Part shown: positions 46,070 through 54,816 of the stretch, piece after piece
Position numbering within the stretch: position 1 is the first letter of the stretch
How the letters are laid out: each line of letters opens with the position of its first letter
Assembly: GCF_006088715.1 (NCBI RefSeq)
Contig: NZ_CP030771.1
Coordinates: 2,480,001 to 2,544,000, forward strand
DNA: 64,000 nt
Origin: Streptomyces sp. YIM 121038
GTDB lineage: Bacteria > Actinomycetota > Actinomycetes > Streptomycetales > Streptomycetaceae
Direction of reading: 5' to 3'
Notes under the pieces: generated by a model
Seen by the model: only the letters and a program-made list of their open reading frames with translations
Database searches by the model: none
Told to the model about the DNA's origin: nothing
Translations under genes and position numbers: made by a program

Positions 46070-46360
46070 CTAGTCCCCGCACCTCTCCCAGGGGTCAGGG
46101 GTGCCGTGCGAGAGGACCAGGCCGTACGACTCCACGAGCTCGCAGTCGTTCTGCTGGGTCCACTGGTAGGCCAGGACGGACCAGACCCCGATCACGATCA
46201 CCGCGACCACCCCGGGCACGCTCCAGCGGGACCCGCCGCCGGGCCCGCGCCCGCCGCCCGGAGGCGGGCCCTGCGGCGGGCCCTGCGGCGGCTCTTTGGG
46301 AGGCTCCCAGCCCGGCCCGTCGTAGCCGGGGGGCCGCCATCCGCCCTCATTGTTTGGCAT
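46070..46360 (-). CDS. Pro/Gly-rich single-pass membrane protein
   Basis: 96 aa, ATG at 46360. Residues 1-45 are Pro/Gly-rich (GWRPPGYDGPGWEPPKEPPQ), one helix VPGVVAVIVIGVWSVLAYQW, short Cys-containing exterior (NDCELVESYG, WERCGD). Convergent with SURF1, divergent from the GH15 gene. Role unknown. Confidence 0.65.
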   Translation of the reverse strand: MPNNEGGWRPPGYDGPGWEPPKEPPQGPPQGPPPGGGRGPGGGSRWSVPGVVAVIVIGVWSVLAYQWTQQNDCELVESYGLVLSHGTPDPWERCGD

Positions 46361-46502
46361 GCTCACGAGTATCCCGAAGGAGTGCCTCCCGCGTCCGGTG
46401 CTCGGACGAAACCGCGGGGGCCAACCGCGCGCGACCCGGCCCCCGTTGCCCCTGCCGCCGCGGACCGGATTGACGCGTCGGCGAACCGGGAAGCCGTCCC
46501 CC

Positions 46503-48296
46503 GTGCAGCGACCCATCGAGGACTACGCCCTCATCGGCGACCACCAGACCGCCGCCCTGGTGGCGCGGACCGGCTCCATCGACTGGCTGTGCCTGCCCCG
46601 CTTCGACTCCGCGGCCTGCTTCGCCGCGCTGCTCGGCGAGGACGAGCACGGCCACTGGCGCATCGCTCCGCAGGGCGCCGACCTCTGCGCCCGCCGCGCC
46701 TACCGGCCCGACTCGCTCGTCCTCGACACCGAGTGGGACACCCCGGGCGGCACGGTCCGCGTCACCGACTTCATGCCGCAGCGCGACCGCGCCCCCGACC
46801 TGGTGCGCGTCGTCGAGGGCGTCGAGGGCGAGGTGACCGTGCGCAGCACGCTGCGCCTGCGCTTCGACTACGGCTCGGTCGTGCCCTGGATGCGCCGCTC
46901 CGACGGCCACCGGGTGGCGGTCGCGGGCCCCGACGCGGTGTGGCTGCGCGCCGAGCCCGACGTCCGCTCCTGGGGCCGCGCGGACGCCACGTACGCCGAG
47001 TTCACCGTCCGCGCGGGCGAGCGCGTGACCTTCGTGCTCACCTGGCACCCCTCGCACGAGCCGCGCCCGCCGCTCATCGACGCCGGGCGGGCGCTGCGCG
47101 AGAGCGTCGACGACTGGCGGGCGTGGGCGGCGCACTGCCGCTACGAGGGGCCGCACCGCGACGCCGTCGTCCGCTCCCTGATCACCCTCAAGGCCCTCAC
47201 GTACGCCCCGACCGGCGGCATCGTCGCCGCCCCCACCACCTCCCTGCCGGAGGAGCTCGGCGGCGTCCGCAACTGGGACTACCGCTACTGCTGGCTGCGC
47301 GACTCCACGCTCACGCTCGCCGCGCTGCTCACCGCCGGGTACCGCGATGAGGCCGAGGCCTGGCGCGACTGGCTGCTGCGGGCGGTCGCGGGCGACCCCG
47401 CGGACCTCCAGATCATGTACGGGCTCGGGGGCGAGCGGCGGCTGCCCGAGGCGGACGCCGCGTGGCTGCCGGGGTACGCGGGCTCGGTGCCGGTGCGCCT
47501 CGGCAACGCGGCCGTGTGCCAGCGCCAGCTCGACGTGTACGGCGAGGTCGTCGACTCCCTCTGGCTGGCCCGCCGCTCGGGCATGGCGACGCGTCCGCAC
47601 GCCTGGCGCATCCAGCTCGCGCTCATGGAGTTCCTGCGGCGGGTCTGGCGCGAGCCGGACGAGGGGCTGTGGGAAGTGCGCGGCCCGCGCCGCCAGTTCG
47701 TGCACTCCAAGGTGATGGCCTGGGTCGCCGCCGACCGCACCGTACGCGCCCTGGAGGACCGGCCCGGCCTGGAGGGCGACGCGGACCGCTGGCGGCGGCT
47801 GCGCGCCGAGATCCACGACGAGGTCTGCGCCCGCGGCTACGACGCGGACCGGGGCACGTTCACCCAGTCGTACGGCTCCCGGGAGCTGGACGCCGCCCTG
47901 CTCCTGATCCCGCGCGTGGGCTTCCTGCCGCCCGACGACCCACGCGTCCTCGGCACCATCGACGCCGTCCGCGAGGACCTCGGCACCCGCGAGGGCTTCG
48001 TGCGCCGCTACAGCACCGACGGCGTCACGGTCGACGGCCTGCCCGGCCACGAGGGCGTCTTCCTGGCCTGCTCGTTCTGGCTCGCCGACGCGCTGCACCT
48101 GTCCGGCCGTACGAAGGAGGCCCGCGCCCTCTTCGAGCGGCTCCTGGAGCTGGGCAACGACGTGGGGCTGCTCGCCGAGGAGTACGACGCGGCACAGGGC
48201 CGCCAGTTGGGCAACTTCCCACAGGCGTTCAGCCACGTGGGTCTCGTCACTACCGCCTTCTCCCTGTTCGGCCCCGACCCCGGCACGGCAGGATAG
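46503..48296 (+). CDS. Glycoside hydrolase family 15 protein (glucoamylase/trehalase-like)
   Basis: 597 aa from GTG at 46503, which gives the normal N terminus RPIEDYALIGDHQTAALVAR; an open frame extends 51 codons upstream. N-terminal beta domain, then the (alpha/alpha)6 barrel: RNWDYRYCWLRDSTLTLAAL, IMYGLGGERRLPEAD, PGYAGSVPVRLGNAAVCQRQ, and GHEGVFLACSFWLADALHLS with the catalytic base. Members hydrolyse alpha-1,4 glucans or trehalose. Cytosolic, no signal peptide. Six bases before the SDR gene. Confidence 0.9.
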   Translation: MQRPIEDYALIGDHQTAALVARTGSIDWLCLPRFDSAACFAALLGEDEHGHWRIAPQGADLCARRAYRPDSLVLDTEWDTPGGTVRVTDFMPQRDRAPDLVRVVEGVEGEVTVRSTLRLRFDYGSVVPWMRRSDGHRVAVAGPDAVWLRAEPDVRSWGRADATYAEFTVRAGERVTFVLTWHPSHEPRPPLIDAGRALRESVDDWRAWAAHCRYEGPHRDAVVRSLITLKALTYAPTGGIVAAPTTSLPEELGGVRNWDYRYCWLRDSTLTLAALLTAGYRDEAEAWRDWLLRAVAGDPADLQIMYGLGGERRLPEADAAWLPGYAGSVPVRLGNAAVCQRQLDVYGEVVDSLWLARRSGMATRPHAWRIQLALMEFLRRVWREPDEGLWEVRGPRRQFVHSKVMAWVAADRTVRALEDRPGLEGDADRWRRLRAEIHDEVCARGYDADRGTFTQSYGSRELDAALLLIPRVGFLPPDDPRVLGTIDAVREDLGTREGFVRRYSTDGVTVDGLPGHEGVFLACSFWLADALHLSGRTKEARALFERLLELGNDVGLLAEEYDAAQGRQLGNFPQAFSHVGLVTTAFSLFGPDPGTAG

Positions 48297-48301
48297 GGCG
48301 C

Positions 48302-49057
48302 ATGGATCTTGGCCTGAACAACCGTGTCTACGTCGTCACCGGCGCCACCCGCGGCCTCGGCAACGCCACCGCGCGCGCCCTCGTCGAGGACGGCGCCAAA
48401 GTCGTCCTCACCGGCCGCGACGAGAAGACGGCCGCCGCGGCGGCCGCGGAGCTCGGCCCGAACGCGGTCGGCGTCGGCGCGGACAACGCCGACCCCGCGA
48501 CACCCGCCCGGCTCGTCGCCACCGCCCGCGAGCGCTTCGGCGGCTTCGACGGCATCCTCGTCAGCGTGGGCGGCCCGCCGTTCGCCTTCGCCGCCGACGC
48601 CACGGACGAGCTGTGGCAGGCGTCGTTCGAGTCGGTGTTCCTCGGCGCGGTACGGCTCGCGCGGGCCGCGGCGGCGGAGCTCGGCGAGGGCGGCGTCATC
48701 GGCTTCGTCCTGTCCGCGTCCGTGTACGAGCCCATCCCCGGCCTGACCATCTCCAACGGCCTCCGCCCCGGCCTCGCCGGATTCGCCAAGTCCCTCGCGG
48801 ACGAGCTCGGGCCGCGCGGCATCCGGGTCGTCGGGGTGCTGCCGGGGCGCATCGACACGGAGCGCGTGCGCGAGCTGGACGGGCTCACCGCCGATCCGGA
48901 GGCGTCCCGGCACGCCTCCGAGTCCGGCATTCCGCTGCGGCGGTACGGGGCTCCGGAGGAGTTCGGGCGGGCTGCGGCGTTCCTGCTGTCGCCCGCGGCG
49001 TCGTATGTCACCGGCGTGATGCTGCCGGTGGACGGGGGCTCCCGCCACGGCTTCTAG
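48302..49057 (+). CDS. SDR-family oxidoreductase lacking the usual Tyr
   Basis: 251 aa, ATG at 48302. Rossmann motif VVTGATRGLGNATARALVED, later ILVSVGGPP (NAG position replaced by SVGG). The catalytic segment reads LSASVYEPIPGLTISNGLRP: Ser is present, but the YxxxK position is NGLR. The C terminus SYVTGVMLPVDGGSRHGF is standard. This subfamily exists in bacteria; substrate unknown, and reduction by the usual mechanism is doubtful. Confidence 0.8.
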   Translation: MDLGLNNRVYVVTGATRGLGNATARALVEDGAKVVLTGRDEKTAAAAAAELGPNAVGVGADNADPATPARLVATARERFGGFDGILVSVGGPPFAFAADATDELWQASFESVFLGAVRLARAAAAELGEGGVIGFVLSASVYEPIPGLTISNGLRPGLAGFAKSLADELGPRGIRVVGVLPGRIDTERVRELDGLTADPEASRHASESGIPLRRYGAPEEFGRAAAFLLSPAASYVTGVMLPVDGGSRHGF

Positions 49058-49077
49058 CCCCGGGCTCCGGCCGCGGT

Positions 49078-49099
49078 CCCCGCCGCTACCGCGGCGGGG
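49078..49099. terminator. SDR terminator
   Basis: CCCCGCCGC / GCGGCGGGG, loop TACC, then GTTCTC. An almost identical hairpin (GCGGTGGGG right arm) follows at 49181-49202. Confidence 0.6.
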
Positions 49100-49180
49100 G
49101 TTCTCTCCCACCCGCCCACCCGTACCACCCCAGCGACCGGCCCGGCCCCGACCTCGCGGCCCGCACGCCGTCCTCATCGC

Positions 49181-49202
49181 CGCCCCGCCGCTACCGCGGT
49201 GG
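49181..49202. repeat. Second copy of the SDR terminator-like hairpin
   Basis: CCCCGCCGCTACCGCGGTGG repeats 49078-49097 with one change. It lies directly upstream of the truncated hydrolase, consistent with a duplication or deletion here. Confidence 0.45.
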
Positions 49203-49229
49203 GGTGCACTGGCAGGACACCCTTCACCA

Positions 49230-50009
49230 GTGAAATGGCCTGGTCGGCGGGATGTTCAGCCGGGCTCGGACAAGCTGATCGTCGCCAACCACCCGCTGCC
49301 GATGAACCGCTACGGCTTCCCCTCGCACCTGGAGCCGTGGAAGCAGATGGTCCCCGGCGGCAACGACTTCGAGGTCGACTTCCTGCCGGAGTACAAGGCC
49401 CTGCACGACGCCGGCTACAACATCCTGACCTACGACGCCCGCAACCACGGCCACAGCGGTGCCGCCAACGGCGGGCTCTTCACCTGGGGCCTGTTCGAGT
49501 CGCGTGACGTGGCCGGTTCGCTCACGTACGTCAAGTCCCGGCCCGACACCGCCGGAATGACGCTCGGTCTGCTCAGCCGCTGCATGGGCGGCAACTCCAC
49601 CTATGTCGCGATGGCCCGCCACCCCGAACTCTTCGAGGACGTCCGCTGCCTGGTCAACCCGCAGCCGGTCTCCCTGCGCGTGATGGCCGGACAGGCCCTC
49701 GGCGCGATGGGCATCGCGGACCGGATCGACGACTTCGACCGGGCGTTCCAGCTGGTCACCAGCTTCACCATCGACCAGGTGTCGCCCATCGAGTACGCGA
49801 AGAGCTGCCAGGTGCCCACCTTCATCACCCAGGTCCGCGATGACGTACTCACCCGGCCCGAGGACGTACAGGCGATCTTCGACGCGATCCCCGTCGCCGA
49901 CAAGAAGCTGTTCTGGATCGAAGGCAGCACCCGCCGCTGGGACGGCTACACCTACTTCCCCGAACACCCGGAGCAGCTGCTCGACTGGTTCGACACGCAC
50001 ATGAAGTGA
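49230..50009 (+). CDS. Alpha/beta hydrolase, probably N-terminally truncated
   Basis: 259 aa from GTG at 49230. KLIVANHPLPMNRYGFPSHL, NILTYDARNHGHSG and nucleophile elbow LLSRCMGGNST. The elbow has Cys (S-R-C-M-G) where Ser is usual. Asp and His fall in FITQVRDDVLTRPEDV and YTYFPEHPEQLLDW. The first beta strands expected before residue 15 are missing and no ribosome site is seen, so the gene is probably a 5'-deleted relic, or a short variant. Confidence 0.6.
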   Translation: MKWPGRRDVQPGSDKLIVANHPLPMNRYGFPSHLEPWKQMVPGGNDFEVDFLPEYKALHDAGYNILTYDARNHGHSGAANGGLFTWGLFESRDVAGSLTYVKSRPDTAGMTLGLLSRCMGGNSTYVAMARHPELFEDVRCLVNPQPVSLRVMAGQALGAMGIADRIDDFDRAFQLVTSFTIDQVSPIEYAKSCQVPTFITQVRDDVLTRPEDVQAIFDAIPVADKKLFWIEGSTRRWDGYTYFPEHPEQLLDWFDTHMK

Positions 50010-50028
50010 ACCCACATGAAGTGAACCC
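49999..50028 (+). repeat. 15-bp tandem duplication at the hydrolase stop
   Basis: ACATGAAGTGAACCC twice in tandem, the first copy containing the stop codon. Suggests a recent slippage event. Confidence 0.7.
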
Positions 50029-50091
50029 GCTGAAGGCGACGCCGGCCTGTACGACCGGCAGTCGAGTCAACAACCCTGCGGGCCGATACGG

Positions 50092-50670
50092 CTAGGTCAC
50101 GCGTTCCGGGCGGTGTTTGTCCGCCCGGAGCTGGACCGTCGCCGGGAGCCGGGCCAGGCCCGCCGAGTCCCGGGCGTGGGCCAGGGCCTCCACGCACAGC
50201 CGGTGCAACGCGTCCTCGGGCACGGCGTCGGCCTCCAGGACGAGCCCCACCCGCGCCTCGGGCGCGTTGCGCCGCCCGGTCAGGAGGACCCGCGCCCGCC
50301 CCACCCCGTCGAGCCCCGCGGCCTCGCTCTCCAGGGCGCTCTCCATCGCCCGGCCCCGCAGCAGCGCCCCCTCGCCGTCCCCGGTCTCGACCAGGACCTC
50401 CGCGAGGCGCCGCCGCCGCAGCTGGGCGGTGAGCCACCACAGCGACAGGAGCACGAGCAGCGCGAGGGCGCCGATGACGGTGGGCCACCACCAGCCGCGC
50501 TCGCGCCACCGCGTGCGCTGCGCCGCGCTGAGCAGCACGTCGTGCCGCCCGTCGTGCAGCCACCAGGACGGCGGCGAGACGCCGAGGCCGACGGCGAGGA
50601 CGGCGCCGCCGAGCACGACGAGGGCGAGGCCGACGAGGCCGAGCAGCACGCGGTTCACCGTACGGGGCAT
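50092..50670 (-). CDS. amaP: AmaP-type membrane protein
   Basis: 192 aa, ATG at 50670. Two helices (LLGLVGLALVVLGGAVLAVG; WPTVIGALALLVLLSLWWLT) and a C-terminal beta/alpha domain (GRARVLLTGRRNAPEARVGL) like AmaP, the anchor of Asp23. Last gene of the leftward envelope cluster. Confidence 0.75.
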   Translation of the reverse strand: MPRTVNRVLLGLVGLALVVLGGAVLAVGLGVSPPSWWLHDGRHDVLLSAAQRTRWRERGWWWPTVIGALALLVLLSLWWLTAQLRRRRLAEVLVETGDGEGALLRGRAMESALESEAAGLDGVGRARVLLTGRRNAPEARVGLVLEADAVPEDALHRLCVEALAHARDSAGLARLPATVQLRADKHRPERVT

Positions 50671-50677
50671 GGCGGGC

Positions 50678-51424
50678 TCACCCCTTCTTCCCGGGCCGGG
50701 CGACGTGGACGGAGAGCGTGGGCGGACTGCCGAGTCCGAGGCCCCGGATGCCGTCGGCCAGGGTCCGGTCGAGGTCGCCGCGGACGTCGTCGAGGGCGCG
50801 GAAGTGCGACTCGGCCCGCACGTCGACCTTGGTCCGGGTCATGCGGACCCGGACCGACCGCACGCCCGCCACGTCCATGGCCCGGTCGCGCAGCACGGTC
50901 GCGGCGGCGGCCCGGTCGAGCCCCGCGCGGACGTCGGCGTGCCCGCGCCGCATCGGCAGGACGGCCCGCAGGCCCGGCGTCGCCGCGAGGAGCAGCAGCC
51001 ACAGGCCGACGGCCACGGCGCCCGCGGCACCGGCGAGCACGGCCGTGCTGTCCAGCGGCCGCTGCGCCAGTTCGCGCGCGAGCTCGCGCCGCCAGCGCAT
51101 CGCGGGGTGGTCGGCCCGTACCGCGACGACGTCGTACAGGAGGAGCCCGCAGCCGCCGAGGAGCAGGAGCGCGACGAGCGCGGCGGGCACGCGGCGCGCG
51201 GACCAGAAGCGGGGGGCCTTGTCCTCGTCGGGGGCGAGGGTGGGGTGCGGTTCGAAGGACGCCGCGGACGTCCACTGCTCCGGCCCCGCCGCCGGGTCGG
51301 AGCCGTCCGGGGCCCGCTCGACGACGGGCACGGGCCGGGTGCCGCCCGGCCCGCGGGCCGTGCCGGTCCCGTCGGGGGCCTCGTGCGTCCCGGGGGCCTC
51401 GTGCGGGTCGTGGGGCTCGCTCAT
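50678..51424 (-). CDS. DUF6286-type membrane protein of the Asp23 cluster
   Basis: 248 aa, ATG at 51424 (GGGAGGACCC upstream), overlapping the previous stop by four bases. Pro/Gly-rich N terminus, helices VPAALVALLLLGGCGLLLYD and VLAGAAGAVAVGLWLLLLAA, then an alkaline-shock-like domain VRSVRVRMTRTKVDVRAESH. Standard partner of the Asp23 proteins in Streptomyces. Confidence 0.78.
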   Translation of the reverse strand: MSEPHDPHEAPGTHEAPDGTGTARGPGGTRPVPVVERAPDGSDPAAGPEQWTSAASFEPHPTLAPDEDKAPRFWSARRVPAALVALLLLGGCGLLLYDVVAVRADHPAMRWRRELARELAQRPLDSTAVLAGAAGAVAVGLWLLLLAATPGLRAVLPMRRGHADVRAGLDRAAAATVLRDRAMDVAGVRSVRVRMTRTKVDVRAESHFRALDDVRGDLDRTLADGIRGLGLGSPPTLSVHVARPGKKG

Positions 51425-51816
51425 CGGGTCCTCCCCTGTGCCGCGGCCCGCGCCTGCGCCGAGTGCAGCCGCTCGACCTGGACCGCCACCTCGGGCACTT
51501 CCATGCCCGCCAACGCCTCTACCCGCTCGGTGACGTGGCGACGCACGGCCGCGCACTGGCCGCCGATGTCACTGGGGTAGTCGAGCTCCAGGCTGATGCG
51601 GACGCGGGCGGCCGCGGACGGGGCCTCACCGGCGCGCGCGGAGCCGCGTGCCCTGGCCAGGACGCTGACCGTGGCGTGCGGCGGCGCGGCCCCTTCGGGC
51701 AGCGACCACAGCGCCTCCCGCGCCGCGCGTGCGGCGATCTTCGCGATGACGCGGTCGGCGATCCGGGTCGCGCCGCGCTCGGCGGGCGCGACCTGCCCCA
51801 CGACCTCCGCCGCCAC
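51421..51816 (-). CDS. Asp23/Gls24-family envelope stress protein
   Basis: 131 aa, GTG at 51816. ATRIADRVIAKIAARAAREA, ARVRISLELDYPSDIGGQCA, VTERVEALAGMEVPEVAVQV: Asp23 fold. Forms membrane-associated assemblies with AmaP in cell-wall stress. Confidence 0.85.
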   Translation of the reverse strand: MAAEVVGQVAPAERGATRIADRVIAKIAARAAREALWSLPEGAAPPHATVSVLARARGSARAGEAPSAAARVRISLELDYPSDIGGQCAAVRRHVTERVEALAGMEVPEVAVQVERLHSAQARAAAQGRTR

Positions 51817-51819
51817 CGC

Positions 51820-52005
51820 TCACCGCCGCCGGTCGCCGCGCGTACGGAAGAAGTCGCCGGGCTCCAGGTCCCCTTCGAGGAACCGCCCCGCGACGAAGCC
51901 GATGGCGCCCAACGCGGCCACCAGCAGGAAGGCGCCGAACCCGCCGAAGTACCCGGCGAAGCCCAGGGCCATTCCGGCGATCATGCCGATGACGGCCATG
52001 CTCAT
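51820..52005 (-). CDS. DUF2273-like small membrane protein
   Basis: 61 aa, ATG at 52005. Two Gly/Ala helices (MAVIGMIAGMALGFAGYFGG; FGAFLLVAALGAIGFVAGRF), charged tail. Belongs to the Asp23 cluster, three bases before the next gene. Confidence 0.75.
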   Translation of the reverse strand: MSMAVIGMIAGMALGFAGYFGGFGAFLLVAALGAIGFVAGRFLEGDLEPGDFFRTRGDRRR

Positions 52006-52130
52006 CGTGCGCTCCTTCGCTCCTGCGCGTGTGCTGTTGAGGCTGTTCCCCCGGGTGGCGCCCACGACTCCGACGGCGCGGGCGCCGAATGGTGTGCGGG
52101 CCGTGCGGTCCGCGCCGTGCGCCGCGCGCG

Positions 52131-52625
52131 CTACTGCAGCCGGGGCTGTTCGTCGTCCTCGTCGTCGGGCAGCTTCACGTCGCTGACCGCGATGTTCACC
52201 TCGACCACTTCGAGGCCGGTCATGCGCTCCACGGCCGCGATGACGTTCTCCCGCACGGCGCGCGCGACATCGGCGATCGACACGCCGTACTCGACGACGA
52301 CCTCCAGGTCGAGGGCCGTCTGCACCTCGCCGACCTCGGCCTTCACGCCGCGCGTGACGGACTTCGAGCTGCCGGGCACCCGGTCGCGCACGGCCCCGAA
52401 GGTCCGGGCGAGGCCGCCGCCCATCGCGTGGACGCCGACGACGTCACGGGCGGCGAGTCCGGCGATCTTCTCCACCACGCCGTCCGCGATGGTGGTGCGC
52501 CCCCGGGTCGCCGGATCACCGCCGCCGCGCCGTACCGACCCGCTCCGGCCCCCGGACTCGTCGGGCGAGTCGTGCGCGCTCTTCTCCAGCGTCTGGGGCG
52601 TCCTGTGCTCTGAGGTGTCGGTCAT
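52131..52625 (-). CDS. Asp23/Gls24-family protein
   Basis: 164 aa, ATG at 52625 (in-frame ATG at 52628 also). Ser/Gly-rich N terminus, then TTIADGVVEKIAGLAARDVV, GVKAEVGEVQTALDLEVVVE, AVERMTGLEVVEVNIAVSDV. First gene of the cluster; acidic tail DDEDDEQPRLQ. Confidence 0.88.
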   Translation of the reverse strand: MTDTSEHRTPQTLEKSAHDSPDESGGRSGSVRRGGGDPATRGRTTIADGVVEKIAGLAARDVVGVHAMGGGLARTFGAVRDRVPGSSKSVTRGVKAEVGEVQTALDLEVVVEYGVSIADVARAVRENVIAAVERMTGLEVVEVNIAVSDVKLPDDEDDEQPRLQ

Positions 52626-52717
52626 CACCGCGGTCCTTTACGACTGGGGATCTGCTCCTCGCACCACACTAAGCGCGGCCCCGCGCCCGCGCGCCAGGGA
52701 TGCGGCAGGCTGGAGCG

Positions 52718-53587
52718 ATGACGGGTGACGGATGGGCGGCGGCGGTACGGCGCCAGCTGGGCCTCGGCCGGGTGCTGCCCCTGGGCGGTGCGGGGGACGG
52801 CGCGTGGTTGACGGAGGCGGCGGCCACGGCGGCCCTGCGCCGGGCGGCCGAGCGGGTGACGGGAGCGCGGCTCACGGCCGTCCGGGTCGCCCCGGCCGGT
52901 CCGGAGGCGGCGGACACCGGGGGTCCGCCGGACGCGGACGTCTCCGCGGTTCCGGCGCCGCCGAGCGCGCTGCCGCCCGGGCCCCTGTGCGTCAGCGGGG
53001 AGGTCGCGGCGGGCACGGCCGAGCCGCTGCCCGCCCTGGCGTCCCGGCTGCGCGCGGCCCTCGCGACGGCCGCGGCGGACCGGCTCGGCCTGGTGGTCGC
53101 ACGGGTGGACCTGCGGGTCACGGAACTCTGCGACGAGCCGCCGGGGCCGGGCGAGCGGCCGGACCGGGACGGAACGGCGGCGCCCGTGCCCGGCACCGCC
53201 CCCGCCACCGCGGACTCCGCCGACCCCGGTGACCCAGCTGCTGCCGGTGGCCCCGCGGACCCCGGTGACCCCGCGGACCCCGCCGCCGAGGACTCCCCCG
53301 AGGGCCGGATCGCCCGGGCCGTGCTCGCCGTGCCGGGGGTTTCCCGGCTGACCGGCGTCTTCGGCGGCCTGGGGCGCGCGGTCCACGTGCGGGAGCTCGC
53401 GTCGCCGGACTCCCTGCCGCGCCGCCACGTCCAGGTGGAGCTGGCCGTGGCGGCGGACCGGCGGGCCCTGGACGTGGCCCGCGCGGTGCGGACGGCGGTG
53501 GGCGGCGCGCTGCCGGACCGGCCGTCGGTGGCGGTCCTGGTGACGGCGGTCGACGAGCCGGGCCGGGGCGGCGCGCAGCCGGACTAG
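52718..53587 (+). CDS. Divergent protein with two Asp23-like halves
   Basis: 289 aa, ATG at 52718 with CTGGAG upstream. Residues 1-130 (LTEAAATAALRRAAERVTGA, LATAAADRLGLVVARVDLRV) and 195-280 (GRIARAVLAVPGVSRLTGVF, RRHVQVELAVAADRRALDVA) each resemble an Asp23 beta-alpha unit, separated by an Asp/Pro/Ala linker. Divergent from the Asp23 operon with 92 bases between, so likely co-regulated. Confidence 0.6.
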   Translation: MTGDGWAAAVRRQLGLGRVLPLGGAGDGAWLTEAAATAALRRAAERVTGARLTAVRVAPAGPEAADTGGPPDADVSAVPAPPSALPPGPLCVSGEVAAGTAEPLPALASRLRAALATAAADRLGLVVARVDLRVTELCDEPPGPGERPDRDGTAAPVPGTAPATADSADPGDPAAAGGPADPGDPADPAAEDSPEGRIARAVLAVPGVSRLTGVFGGLGRAVHVRELASPDSLPRRHVQVELAVAADRRALDVARAVRTAVGGALPDRPSVAVLVTAVDEPGRGGAQPD

Positions 53588-53643
53588 CGCACCGATTCCC
53601 TTACGGGCAGGGGCAGGTGCTCCCTGCGCGCAGGGGTGGGCGC

Positions 53644-54456
53644 TCAGTCGCCGAGCCCGGCGAGGTCCCGCAGCCTGCGGGCCTGGGCGGCGCGCTCGGC
53701 GGTGCGCTGCTCCTCGTACGAGCGGCCCGCTACGCCCTGGAGCAGGGCCTTGGTCTCGATGACCGCGTCCCGCGGCGCGGCGAGCAGCGCGGCGGCCAGG
53801 TCCCGCGCGGTGGCGTCGAGCTGCTCGCCGGGGACGACGATGTTGGCGAGGCCGACGCGCTCGGCCTCGTCCGCGTGCACGAAGCGGCCCGTGGCGCAGA
53901 TCTCCAGGGCGCGCGCATAGCCGACGAGGGAGACGAGGGGGTGCGTGCCGGTGAGGTCGGGCACCAGGCCCAGGCTGGTCTCGCGCATGGCGAACTGCAC
54001 GTCGTCGGCGACGACCCGCAGGTCGCAGGCCAGCGCGAGCTGAAAGCCCGCGCCGATGGCGTGCCCCTGTACGGCGGCGACGGACACGATGTCGCTGCGC
54101 CGCCACCAGGTGAACGCTTCCTGGTACTCGGCGATGGTCGCGTCGAGGACGTCGTCCGCGCCGCGTGCCAGATCGAGGAACGACGGCTCGCCGTCGAAGC
54201 CCTCGGGCGTGAACGCCTGCCGGTCGAGCCCGGCGGAGAAGGACTTGCCCTCGCCGCGCAGGACCACGACGCGGACGCTGCCGGGCAGCGCCCGTCCGGC
54301 CTCGGCCAACGCCCGCCACAGCGCGGGCGACTGGGCGTTGCGCTTGGCCGGATGGGTGAGGGTCACCGTGGCCACGGCGTCCTCGACCGTGAGGCGTACG
54401 CCGTCCTTGTCGAGAACCGGTGCCGCCGCGCTCTGTCGGCTGTCGGGCGAAGCCAT
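53644..54456 (-). CDS. Enoyl-CoA hydratase/isomerase family protein
   Basis: 270 aa, ATG at 54456. HPAKRNAQSPALWRALAEAG, GEGKSFSAGLDRQAFTPEGF with oxyanion loop, AAVQGHAIGAGFQLALACDL, VQFAMRETSLGLVPDLTGTH keeping the first catalytic Glu. The second Glu region is altered (PDLTGTHPL), so hydratase activity is uncertain. Probably acts in fatty-acid or acyl-CoA metabolism. Confidence 0.88.
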   Translation of the reverse strand: MASPDSRQSAAAPVLDKDGVRLTVEDAVATVTLTHPAKRNAQSPALWRALAEAGRALPGSVRVVVLRGEGKSFSAGLDRQAFTPEGFDGEPSFLDLARGADDVLDATIAEYQEAFTWWRRSDIVSVAAVQGHAIGAGFQLALACDLRVVADDVQFAMRETSLGLVPDLTGTHPLVSLVGYARALEICATGRFVHADEAERVGLANIVVPGEQLDATARDLAAALLAAPRDAVIETKALLQGVAGRSYEEQRTAERAAQARRLRDLAGLGD

Positions 54457-54522
54457 CAGTGCCTCCGATGGGTGCAGTCGTCAGTCGGGGCGCTGGGGGC
54501 ACCCCTAAGTGACTGCACAGTA

Positions 54523-54556
54523 ACCACCCGGCCGAACGGACGGCCGACCGGGTGGT
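54523..54556. terminator. Terminator before the enoyl-CoA hydratase/HTH genes
   Basis: ACCACCCGG / CCGGGTGGT with inner GGCCG/CGGCC. Ends the HTH gene transcript. Confidence 0.7.
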
Positions 54557-54594
54557 CACCCTCGGGCCACGAGAGCCGCGGACAGCGGCGGGTG

Positions 54595-54816
54595 TCAGAC
54601 GGAGGCGGCCTTCTTGCCTCGCGTCGCACCGCCACGGCCGCGCAACACGACACCCGACTCAGTGAGCATCCGGTGCACAAATCCGTACGAACGGCCGGTC
54701 TCTTCGGCCAACGCCCGGATACTCGCACCGGCGTCGTACTTTTTCTTCAGGTCTGCCGCGAGCTTGTCGCGCGCGGCGCCGGTCACCCGGCTGCCCTTCT
54801 TCAGAGTCTCGGCCAC
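54595..54816 (-). CDS. Small HTH protein conserved in Streptomyces
   Basis: 73 aa, GTG at 54816 with GAGGAGG five bases upstream. AETLKKGSRVTGAARDKLAA, DAGASIRALAEETGRSYGFV, HRMLTESGVVLRGRGGATRG: a helix-turn-helix with a basic tail. Likely nucleoid or transcription associated. Confidence 0.8.
   Translation of the reverse strand: MAETLKKGSRVTGAARDKLAADLKKKYDAGASIRALAEETGRSYGFVHRMLTESGVVLRGRGGATRGKKAASV

Noticed and set aside
46106..47350. Long Arg/Pro-rich rightward frame over the GH15 gene start
   Set aside because: Shadow of the GH15 gene, which carries clear family motifs.
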